From Caulobacteraceae bacterium (lineage in GTDB: Bacteria > Pseudomonadota > Alphaproteobacteria > Caulobacterales > Caulobacteraceae), in contig JADZBR010000143.1 of NCBI GenBank assembly GCA_020852035.1, forward strand, positions 1 to 7,029: a stretch of 7,029 nt of DNA. The letters are read 5' to 3'. The notes beneath the pieces are model-generated. The model searched no databases. It had not been told where the DNA came from and saw only the letters and a list, made by a program, of their open reading frames with translations. The position numbers and the translations under genes were made by a program. Below, piece after piece: positions 1 to 5,510 of the stretch (position 1 is its first letter; each line of letters starts with the position of its first letter).

Positions 1-626
1 AAGTCGCCGTGGACGAGCGTCAGCTGCGGCTCGGCGGGCACGCGGTCCTTCAGGAAGCGCAGGGCCAGCTCCATCACCGGCCGCGGCGTGCCGGTGGCGC
101 GGTAGCCGGCTTCCAACTCGGCCAGCATGCCGGCCGGGGTCTTGGTCGGCAGCTCGGGCAGGGCGGCGAGGGGCACGCCGTGAACCTGCGCCATCGCCTT
201 GCCGCAGTCGAAGGCGAGCGTCTTGCGCGCCTCGGCGTAGGCCGGATCGCGGGCGATCTTGCGGCCCAGGGTCTCGCCGGCGATGCGCTGCATGACGTAG
301 CCCTGGCCGAGGTCGTCTTCGGGGGTCAGGACATGCCGCACCTCGGGCGCCCGGACCCCGGCCGCGCCGACGGCGCGCACCACCTCGCCCTCCTTGGTCA
401 GGCCGATGTGGACGCTCGAACCGATGGAGGCGCCGGGGCTGCGGCGCAGGATCAGCGGTTCGGGAGTGGAGCCCAAGGTGTCGAACGCCCACAGCTCCTG
501 GGTCGCGCCGCCGGAGAGCCGCGTCAGGCCGCTGATCCCGTCCGCGCCGAACGCGCGCCTGGCCAGGGCGGCGAGGCCGTCCTGCAGCGCCTGAACCGGC
601 GACGGGGTGGCGATTTCCTGGCTCAT
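1..626 (-). CDS. Phosphotransferase family protein (APH fold), C-terminus cut off by window edge
   Basis: The reverse strand from the ATG at 626 gives 208 uninterrupted codons to the window edge, beginning MSQEIATPSPVQALQDG. It reads as the N-lobe and hinge of an APH/choline-kinase-fold enzyme (PF01636 type). A glycine-rich nucleotide-loop segment RLSGGATQELW is at residues 36-46. LILRRSPG (58-65) has Arg where protein kinases carry the ATP-binding Lys, as is common in the ACAD10/11-like branch. The last visible residues are TLVHGD (203-208), the start of the catalytic HGD loop, whose Asp is the base. The rest of the loop and the metal-binding Asp lie outside the window. AAGGGAAG directly before the ATG can serve as RBS. 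These kinases often sit with acyl-CoA dehydrogenase and CoA ligase genes and are thought to act on small hydroxylated or CoA-linked metabolites rather than on antibiotics; that role is inferred. It is transcribed divergently from the P450 operon, which contains a distant paralogue (2037-3065). Family call is firm; substrate unknown. Confidence 0.88.
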   Translation of the reverse strand, partial: MSQEIATPSPVQALQDGLAALARRAFGADGISGLTRLSGGATQELWAFDTLGSTPEPLILRRSPGASIGSSVHIGLTKEGEVVRAVGAAGVRAPEVRHVLTPEDDLGQGYVMQRIAGETLGRKIARDPAYAEARKTLAFDCGKAMAQVHGVPLAALPELPTKTPAGMLAELEAGYRATGTPRPVMELALRFLKDRVPAEPQLTLVHGD

Positions 627-666
627 CTTCCCTTGCGTCCGGCTTGCGCCGGCTCGTCTGTGACCC

Positions 667-692
667 ACAATAGCCGCAACAAGACGCGACAA
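667..692 (-). promoter_or_regulatory. Candidate promoter of the leftward phosphotransferase gene
   Basis: On the minus strand, TTGTCGC (692-686) is followed after 11 bases by GCTATTGT (674-667). This fits the Caulobacter housekeeping pattern TTGACGS, 10-14 bases, GCTANAWC, with one mismatch in the -35 and three in the -10. A start near 660 would give a leader of about 33 bases. That leader contains a 5-bp hairpin, CCGGC-TTGC-GCCGG (639-652), just before the RBS. The rest of the 627-759 gap must also hold the P450 operon promoter. The best I see for it is TTGCGC (644) with CACAAT (666), which is weak and overlaps this element. Confidence 0.35.
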
Positions 693-759
693 GGGAGAGC
701 CTCGAAGGGCTGACGGTGGGTAAGTCGAGACTTCACCCCGCGTCGCCCGGCGCAGAAAA

Positions 760-2040
760 ATGAGCGCAGTTTCCGAACGGATTCCGCAAGACCACGCCGA
801 GACCCTGGTGAACCCCGCGGCCTATGCCGATCACCGCATCCACGACACCTACGCCTGGCTGCGGGCCAATATGCCGCTGAGCATCGCCGAGCCGGAGGGC
901 TACGATCCCTTCTGGGTGGTCACCCGCCACGCCGACATCCTCGACATCTCGCGTCGCAACGCCGAGTTCCACAACGGCGACCGCCAGACGGTGATCACGA
1001 CAAAGCGGGCCGACGAGATGATCCGCGAGCGGATGGGCGGCAGCCCGCACCTCTTGCGCACCCTGGTGCAGATGGATGCGCCCGATCACATCAAGTATCG
1101 CCTCTTGACCCAGGGCTGGTTCGCACCGCCCAACGTCAAGACGCGCGAGGAGAGCGTGCGCAAGATCGCCCGCGCCTCGGTGGACCGGATGCTGGCCACC
1201 GGCGGGCGGTGCGATTTCGTCAACGAGATCGCCCTGCACTATCCGCTGCACGTGATCATGGAGATCCTCGGCGTGCCGGAAAGCGACGAGGCGCGGATGC
1301 TGAAGCTGACGCAGGAGCTGTTCGGCGCCGCCGACCCGGAGCTGGGCCGCAAGCCGGACCTCGACGAGAACGGCGAGCCGGTGATGGACATGGGCACCAT
1401 CGTCGACTTCATGAACTACTTCCGGGACCTCGCCGAAGACCGCCGCAAGAACGGCGGCGACGATCTCGGCGCCCTGATCGCCAACAGCCAGATCGACGGG
1501 CGGCCGATCTCCGACTTCGAGGCGATGGGCTACTACATCATCGTCGCCACGGCGGGGCATGACACGACGTCGTCGTCCACGGCAGGCGCCATGTGGGAGC
1601 TGGCCAAGTCGCCCGAGCAGCTGGCGATGCTGAAGGCCGACCCGTCGCTGATCGCCGGCCTGGTGGACGAGGCGGTGCGCTGGACGACGCCGGTGAAGAC
1701 CTTCATGCGCTCGGCGACCGAGGACGCCGAGGTGGCTGGCACGACGATCCCCAAGGGCGACTGGATGATGCTGTGCTACGCCTCGGGCAACCGCGACGAG
1801 GCGGTGTTCGAGGACCCCTACACCTTCCGGGCCGACCGGCGCCCGAACAAGCACCTCTCCTTCGGCTACGGCGCGCATGTGTGCCTTGGCCAGCACCTGG
1901 CGAAGCTGGAGATGCGGATCCTCTTCGAGGAGCTTCTGCCGCACCTGAAATCGGTCGAACTCGACGGGACGCCGGAGAACAGCCAGACCCTGTTCGTCAA
2001 CGGGCCCAAGCGCCTGCCGATCCGCTTCGAGCTGGCGTGA
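760..2040 (+). CDS. Cytochrome P450, CYP108 (P450terp)-like, complete
   Basis: Soluble bacterial class I P450 of 426 aa, which should hydroxylate an unreactive C-H bond using O2 and electrons from a ferredoxin. All hallmarks are present: I-helix AGHDTTS (265-271) with the Asp268/Thr269 acid-alcohol pair for O2 activation; K-helix EAVR (304-307, ExxR); haem loop FGYGAHVCLG (368-377) with Cys375 as iron ligand. From memory, the length and many segments (YPLHVIMEILGVPE; IATAGHDTTSSS-like I helix; VDEAVRWTTPVK; LGQHLAKLEM; FEELLPHLKSVEL) match P450terp (CYP108A1) of Pseudomonas, which oxidises alpha-terpineol. A relative, CYP108D1 of Novosphingobium, binds aromatic hydrocarbons. The ATG at 760 matches the family N-terminus, but no clear Shine-Dalgarno precedes it; only an A-rich run CAGAAAAATG is seen. 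It is the first gene of an operon and its stop overlaps the next start. No ferredoxin or reductase gene is in the window, so electrons must come from elsewhere. P450 identity is near certain; CYP108 membership is likely; substrate is open. Confidence 0.95.
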   Translation: MSAVSERIPQDHAETLVNPAAYADHRIHDTYAWLRANMPLSIAEPEGYDPFWVVTRHADILDISRRNAEFHNGDRQTVITTKRADEMIRERMGGSPHLLRTLVQMDAPDHIKYRLLTQGWFAPPNVKTREESVRKIARASVDRMLATGGRCDFVNEIALHYPLHVIMEILGVPESDEARMLKLTQELFGAADPELGRKPDLDENGEPVMDMGTIVDFMNYFRDLAEDRRKNGGDDLGALIANSQIDGRPISDFEAMGYYIIVATAGHDTTSSSTAGAMWELAKSPEQLAMLKADPSLIAGLVDEAVRWTTPVKTFMRSATEDAEVAGTTIPKGDWMMLCYASGNRDEAVFEDPYTFRADRRPNKHLSFGYGAHVCLGQHLAKLEMRILFEELLPHLKSVELDGTPENSQTLFVNGPKRLPIRFELA

Positions 2041-3065
2041 GCGACCTTTCCGAAAAGCTCGCCGCCTACCTCGCTGGCCAGATGCCGGGGACAAGCGAGG
2101 TGGCGGTCTCCGATCTTTCGCGCATCTCCGGCGGCGCCTCGCGCGAGACCTATCGCTTCCGGCTCGACTGGCGCGATGCGGCGGGGAGCGCGGCTTCGCG
2201 CCTGCTGATCCTGCGCAAGGACCCGGTCGACAGCCTGATCGACACCGAGCGGCGCACCGAGTTCTCCGCCTATCGCGCCTTCCACGGCTCGGCTGTGCCG
2301 GTGCCGGAGATGCTCTACCTGGAGGAGGACGAAAGCCACCTCGGCAGCCCGTTCTTCGTGGCCGAGCAGATCGCCGGCTTCGAGGCCGGGCCGATGCAGC
2401 TGCTGGGGCCGCCCTACGCCGAGCATCACCCCGCCTACGCCCAGAGGAAGTGGACGATCCTCGGCGAGATCGCCAGGGCCGATCCGGCGGCCGTCGGCCT
2501 GACGGAGGGGATGGAGTCGCCGGCGCTGGACGCCTGCTGGTCGAGGGAGCTCGATCACTGGGAGGCGATCATCGACGCCGACGCCCTGGAGCCGCTGCCG
2601 ATCATCCGCGCGGCGATCCGCTGGCTGCGGGCCAATCCGCCGCCGCCGGCGCAGAAGCTCTCGGTGGTGCACGGCGACTACCGGACCGGCAACTTCCTCT
2701 ACGACCAGGCCGGCGGCATCCACGGCATCCTCGACTGGGAGATGGCCCACCTGGGCGATCCGCTGGAGGACCTGGGCTGGAGCTTCAACCCGATCTGGCG
2801 CTGGGGCCGGCCGGGGCTGGTCGGGGGCCTGGCGCCCCGCGAGCAGGCGATCGCCATCTGGGAGCGGGCCAGCGGCCTCGTCGCCGATCCGGCGGCGCTG
2901 CACTGGTGGGAGCTCTTCAACTGCGTGAAGGGGCAGGGGATCTGGGTCTCCTCGTCGAAAGCCTTCGCGGACGGCAAGAACCGCGACCCGATCCTGGCCT
3001 TCTCCGGCTGGCTGATGGGCAATGCGCAAGATAGGGCCGCGCTGGAAGTGATGGACAAGCTGTGA
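2037..3065 (+). CDS. Phosphotransferase family protein (APH fold; LvaA/ACAD10-11 kinase-like), complete
   Basis: A 342-aa APH-fold kinase. The start chosen is the GTG at 2037, which shares the bases GTGA with the P450 stop (TGA 2038-2040); the frame is open far upstream, but only inside the P450 gene. The product then begins with a normal N-terminal helix (SDLSEKLAAYLAGQ). Visible parts: glycine-rich loop RISGGASRETYRF (29-41), LLILRKDP (56-63), catalytic loop VVHGDYRTGNF (210-220) with His212, Asp214 and Asn219, and the metal-binding segment ILDWEMAHLGDP (231-242) with Asp233 in the DFG position. All catalytic residues are intact, so it should be active. The LDWE-A-GDP-DLGW pattern is typical of the branch containing the ACAD10/11 kinase domains and P. 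putida LvaA, which phosphorylate the hydroxyl of hydroxyacyl-CoA. Placement directly between a P450 and a small helical protein supports a catabolic role on a hydroxylated product. Translational coupling to the P450 is likely. Family certain; substrate inferred. Confidence 0.92.
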   Translation: MSDLSEKLAAYLAGQMPGTSEVAVSDLSRISGGASRETYRFRLDWRDAAGSAASRLLILRKDPVDSLIDTERRTEFSAYRAFHGSAVPVPEMLYLEEDESHLGSPFFVAEQIAGFEAGPMQLLGPPYAEHHPAYAQRKWTILGEIARADPAAVGLTEGMESPALDACWSRELDHWEAIIDADALEPLPIIRAAIRWLRANPPPPAQKLSVVHGDYRTGNFLYDQAGGIHGILDWEMAHLGDPLEDLGWSFNPIWRWGRPGLVGGLAPREQAIAIWERASGLVADPAALHWWELFNCVKGQGIWVSSSKAFADGKNRDPILAFSGWLMGNAQDRAALEVMDKL

Positions 3066-3502
3066 AGCCCGAACCGCCCGTCATGCTGGGTCAACTCGCC
3101 GCCTGGCTGACCCGCGACCTCGCGCCGGGGGTGGCCGCCTACCAGCAGAGCGCGCTGGGCATGTCGGCCGGCCTGATCGGCATGTGCATCGAGGAGGCCG
3201 ACCGGGCGGTCGCCCGCCGGGTGGAGGAGAATGCCGCCATCCGGGGCCTGTTGGCGCGGGGCGCGGACCTGGTGGAGGCGCGGCTATCGGCGCGGCTGCA
3301 GGCTCTGGCTGAGGGCGCGGACGCGAGTTTGCTGGTTTCGGCGCTGGAGGCCGTCAACGCCGAACTCCGCGCGGCGCTGATCGACCTGCACGCCGCCGTC
3401 GAGGCGCTGGACGGCGAGGCGGCGCGGGCGCTGGAGGCGGACATCTGGGCGGAACTGCGGGCCTCGACCGAGCGGCGCCGGCTGAGTGCGGGCACGGTGT
3501 GA
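3062..3502 (+). CDS. Small all-helical protein of unknown function, coupled to the phosphotransferase (possible LvaB/DUF6285-like partner)
   Basis: A 146-aa protein whose GTG start at 3062 overlaps the phosphotransferase stop (TGA 3063-3065) in the same GTGA manner as the preceding junction. An alternative in-frame ATG at 3083 (Met8) lacks a visible RBS. The sequence is rich in Ala, Glu, Arg and Leu, has almost no Gly or Pro after residue 40, and looks like a bundle of amphipathic helices; ARGADLVEARLSARLQALAE and SALEAVNAELRAALIDLHAA are examples. There is no signal peptide, membrane span or metal motif, and the single Cys (in GMCIEEADRA) is unremarkable, so it is probably cytosolic. I cannot assign it with certainty. 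Its size, helical make-up and place behind an APH-fold kinase resemble the small LvaB-type proteins (possibly DUF6285) that accompany LvaA-type kinases. If so, it would be an accessory subunit of the kinase rather than an enzyme. The gene is surely real; the family link is tentative. Confidence 0.8.
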   Translation: MKPEPPVMLGQLAAWLTRDLAPGVAAYQQSALGMSAGLIGMCIEEADRAVARRVEENAAIRGLLARGADLVEARLSARLQALAEGADASLLVSALEAVNAELRAALIDLHAAVEALDGEAARALEADIWAELRASTERRRLSAGTV

Positions 3503-3504
3503 TC

Positions 3505-3559
3505 TCCTTCTCCCGGTCGGGAGAAGGATAGACGCGCGCAGCGCGGCGAGGATGAGGGC
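3505..3559 (+). repeat. Palindromic intergenic repeat, unit A1 (left copy)
   Basis: Begins 2 bases after the stop of the small helical gene. It consists of a 24-base near-palindrome (3505-3528; TCCTTCTCCCG and CGGGAGAAGGA arms of 11 bp around GT), a GC-rich inner dyad CGCGC-A-GCGCG (3535-3545), and a tail GATGAGGGC. The inverted relative A2 lies at 3586-3643. Arms are conserved with paired changes between the copies, so the folded form is what is kept. This is the style of short REP/BIME-like repeats scattered through alphaproteobacterial genomes; dispersal could not be tested here. Confidence 0.75.
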
Positions 3560-3585
3560 TTGCGGGCATTCCGGAGAGGGCGGCG

Positions 3586-3643
3586 GCCCTCACCCTCCCG
3601 CCGGCTTCGCCGTCGGGTCTCCCTCTCCCGGCCGGGAGAGGGA
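3586..3643 (-). repeat. Palindromic intergenic repeat, unit A2 (right copy, inverted)
   Basis: Read on the minus strand it has the same plan as A1: a perfect 24-base palindrome (3643-3620, arms TCCCTCTCCCGG/CCGGGAGAGGGA), a small inner stem GGCGAAGCC, and the tail GTGAGGGC. The palindromes differ from A1 at three places. Two of them (the fourth base from each end) are a compensating T-A to C-G change that keeps the stem. It ends 2 bases before the acyl-CoA synthetase stop codon, and a 26-base spacer separates the two units. Confidence 0.75.
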
Positions 3644-3645
3644 TT

Positions 3646-5259
3646 TCAGCCCAGCTCCCTCAGCGCCAGGTCCTTGAAGAACTTGTAGTCGACCTTGCCG
3701 TTGGGGGCCCGGACGACGTCGGCCACAACCAGTTCGCGGGGGGCCTTGTAGCCGGCGAGTTGGGTCTTCACGTGGTCGGCGATCTCGGCGAGGCCGAGCG
3801 GGTCCGAGGCGCCGAAGTCGACCACCGCGCAGATGCGCTCGCCGAAGCGCGGGTCGGGCGCCCCGACCACCACGGCGTCGCGGACGGAGGCATGGGTCTT
3901 GATCGCTTCCTCGACCTCTTCCGGAAAGACCTTCTCGCCGCCGGTGTTGATGCACTGCGAGCCGCGGCCGTAGAGCTTCAGGGCGCCGTCCTCGGCGACC
4001 TCGGCCCAGTCGCCGGGCACCGACCAGCGCATGCCCTCGAAGGTGCGGAAGGTGCGGGCGGTCTTCTCGGCGTCCTTGTAGTAGCCGAGCGGAATGAAGC
4101 CGGTGACCGCCACCAGGCCCCGCTCGCCCGAGCCCGGCGCCACGCGGCGGCCGTCTTCGGTGAACACCGCGCAGGTCGGGCCGATCACGAAGGCGGCGGT
4201 CCTGGCCTCCATGCCGGCCGCCGAGGTGGAGCCGCCCAGGCCCACGGCCTCCGAGGAGCCGAAGCTGTCGAAGAGGATCGCCTGCGGCATGTGCCGCAGA
4301 AGGCCCTGCTTGTTCTCGTAGGACCACATGGCGCCTGACGAGGAGATGATCTGTACGTTGGAAAGGTCCCAGCGGCCGGGGTTGGCGTCGAGCGCGTCCA
4401 GCATCGGGTTGGCGAAGGCCGGGCCGACGATGACGATGCGGGCGGCCTTCAGGCGCTCGGCTTCGTCCCACAGGTGCTCGGGGTCGAACTTGCGGTTCGG
4501 GAAGGTGGCCACGCAGTCGCCGAGGTTCAGCGCGATCAGCGCCGAGAACTGGCCGGTGCCGTGCATCAGCGGGCAGGCGATCAGGGTGACGGCGGGCTCC
4601 GCCGAAGGGTCGAGGCGCGCGCCGGCCTCCTCGGCGCTGGTCAGGGGTTCGCCGCCGAGCACGGCGTTGCCGCCGGCGCCGATGACGTTGAAGAGGTCGT
4701 CCTGGCGCCACATCACGCCCTTGGGCATGCCGGTCGTGCCGCCGGTGTAGAGCAGCAGCAGGTCGTCCGGCGAGCGACCCCACGGCGGGATGCAGCGCGG
4801 GCCGCGTTCGGCGACGATGGCTTCGTAGTCGAGCGCCCAGTCGGGGCAGGGCCAGCCGTCCTCGGCGACGCAGACCCAGGCTTTCACCTGGGCGAGGCGC
4901 GGGCGCAGCGGTTCAAGGGTCCCGGCGAAGGAGGCGTGGAAGACGATGGCCTCGGCGTCGGCGTTGTCGAAGAGATAGAAGAGCTCCTCGGCGCTGTAGC
5001 GGTAGTTGGTGTTGAACGGCGCGAAGCCGGCCTTGAAGGCGGCGTAGTAGGTCTCGAGGTATTCCGGCCCGTTGTAGAGGTAGGCGGCGACCTTGGCCTG
5101 GCGTCCCAGGCCCTCGGCGATCAGGCGGCGGCCGAGGGCGTCGGCGCGGGCGTCGAACTCGGCCCAGGAGATCACCTGTTCGCCGTGAATCAGGGCGGGG
5201 CGTTTGGGGATGGCGCCGGCGATGGATTCCCAGACCTCGGCGATCTTCCAGTCGGTCAT
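3646..5259 (-). CDS. Acyl-CoA synthetase (AMP-binding, FadD-type), complete
   Basis: A 537-aa ANL-superfamily enzyme that activates a carboxylic acid with ATP and CoA to acyl-CoA and AMP. The frame is open far upstream, but the ATG at 5259 is right: it has the strong RBS GGAGGAC at a 5-base spacing and the protein then starts MTDWKIAEVWESIA. Motifs in order: A3 phosphate loop YTGGTTGMPKG (171-181), A5 DSFGSSEAVG (331-340), A7 VPGDWAEV (414-421) with ribose-binding Asp417, A8 hinge GRGSQCINTGGEKVFPEEVE (431-450), and A10 PNGKVDYK (519-526) with catalytic Lys522. The form of the A8 hinge resembles mycobacterial FadD3/FadD17/FadD19-type ligases acting on steroid or branched acids more than E. 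coli FadD; this comparison is from memory. It converges on the P450 operon and could supply the CoA ester acted on by the phosphotransferases, but co-regulation is not shown. No membrane segment. Function class firm, chain specificity unknown. Confidence 0.95.
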   Translation of the reverse strand: MTDWKIAEVWESIAGAIPKRPALIHGEQVISWAEFDARADALGRRLIAEGLGRQAKVAAYLYNGPEYLETYYAAFKAGFAPFNTNYRYSAEELFYLFDNADAEAIVFHASFAGTLEPLRPRLAQVKAWVCVAEDGWPCPDWALDYEAIVAERGPRCIPPWGRSPDDLLLLYTGGTTGMPKGVMWRQDDLFNVIGAGGNAVLGGEPLTSAEEAGARLDPSAEPAVTLIACPLMHGTGQFSALIALNLGDCVATFPNRKFDPEHLWDEAERLKAARIVIVGPAFANPMLDALDANPGRWDLSNVQIISSSGAMWSYENKQGLLRHMPQAILFDSFGSSEAVGLGGSTSAAGMEARTAAFVIGPTCAVFTEDGRRVAPGSGERGLVAVTGFIPLGYYKDAEKTARTFRTFEGMRWSVPGDWAEVAEDGALKLYGRGSQCINTGGEKVFPEEVEEAIKTHASVRDAVVVGAPDPRFGERICAVVDFGASDPLGLAEIADHVKTQLAGYKAPRELVVADVVRAPNGKVDYKFFKDLALRELG

Positions 5260-5263
5260 CGAT

Positions 5264-5270
5264 GTCCTCC
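5264..5270 (-). promoter_or_regulatory. Ribosome binding site fixing the acyl-CoA synthetase start
   Basis: Minus-strand GGAGGAC (5270-5264) lies 5 bases before the ATG at 5259. It decides the start, because the same frame stays open for more than a kilobase upstream without being coding. Confidence 0.8.
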
Positions 5271-5276
5271 CATGCG

Positions 5277-5298
5277 CTCCAGGGCGCTTGGCCTGGAG
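5277..5298 (-). promoter_or_regulatory. 7-bp perfect inverted repeat in the acyl-CoA synthetase leader (possible operator)
   Basis: CTCCAGG (5277-5283), 8 bases, CCTGGAG (5292-5298). It ends 6 bases before the RBS and 17 bases before the start codon. A 22-bp dyad here could bind a TetR- or GntR-type repressor, or fold in the mRNA next to the RBS. No good -10/-35 pair was found; the best guess upstream is TTGCCG (5324-5319), which is weak. Confidence 0.4.
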
Positions 5299-5365
5299 GT
5301 AATCAAACCTGCGGGGACCGGCAACGGCGCCGTAGCGGAAGGTGATGCGGCGAGGTCTTGCGTGG

Positions 5366-5397
5366 TTCGAGACGCGCTGCGCGCTCCTCACCATGAC
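5366..5397 (-). repeat. Palindromic intergenic repeat, unit B1
   Basis: Read on the minus strand (5397-5366): GTCATGGTGAGGAG, then a GC dyad CGCGCAGCGCG, then TCTCGAA. Unit B2 at 5426-5461 has the same ends in the opposite orientation. The ends differ only at two bases (GG versus CC after GTCAT), and the central stem has changed while staying self-complementary. The type differs from the A1/A2 units, though the inner GCGCGCAGCGCG core also occurs in A1. Confidence 0.7.
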
Positions 5398-5425
5398 CAG
5401 GTTTTGAGCGCGCCCTAATGAGTTA

Positions 5426-5461
5426 GTCATCCTGAGGAGCCCGCGCAGCGGGCGTCTCGAA
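5426..5461 (+). repeat. Palindromic intergenic repeat, unit B2 (inverted to B1)
   Basis: GTCATCCTGAGGAG, stem GCCCGC-GCA-GCGGGC (5439-5453), then GTCTCGAA. With B1 it forms an inverted pair separated by 28 bases (5398-5425), almost the same spacing as the A1/A2 pair (26). It sits between two co-directional genes, so it is not simply a convergent-gene terminator. Confidence 0.7.
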
Positions 5462-5462
5462 A

Positions 5463-5490
5463 GCCTGCCCTCGGGCTGGCGAAGCCAGGC
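5463..5490 (-). terminator. Weak stem-loop downstream of the GFA gene
   Basis: GCCTG (5463-5467) can pair with CAGGC (5486-5490), or alternatively CTGGC-GAA-GCCAG (5476-5488) folds alone; the two share bases and exclude each other. It lies 20 bases past the GFA stop. No T-run follows on the minus strand, so termination is a guess from position. Confidence 0.22.
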
Positions 5491-5510
5491 CCGTGGGGAC
5501 GCAGGGCCGA

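Larger units (their letters stand above)
3505..3643. terminator. Possible bidirectional terminator formed by the A1/A2 repeat hairpins
   Basis: The gap between convergent genes ending at 3502 (plus) and 3646 (minus) is taken up by two strong hairpins, each adjacent to a stop codon. Neither is followed by a T-run in the sense of the gene it would end, so classic intrinsic termination is not shown. The hairpins could instead protect mRNA 3' ends or reduce read-through. The assignment rests on position and stem strength only. Confidence 0.4.

Noticed and set aside
9..713. A 234-codon plus-strand frame over the first gene.
   Set aside because: It is antisense to the phosphotransferase, which has clear motifs on the minus strand; the plus translation is Gly/Arg/Ala-rich and matches nothing known.
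1593..2036. Upstream extension of the second phosphotransferase inside the P450 gene.
   Set aside because: The extension is out of frame with the P450 and lacks family character. The GTG at 2037 gives the normal family length and N-terminus.
733..2094. A 453-codon open frame antisense to the P450.
   Set aside because: Low-complexity His/Arg/Val-rich translation typical of GC-rich shadows. The P450 on the other strand has every family motif.
3505..3643. Repeats considered as a CRISPR array.
   Set aside because: Only two units, inverted rather than direct, strongly palindromic, with no regular spacers and no cas genes.
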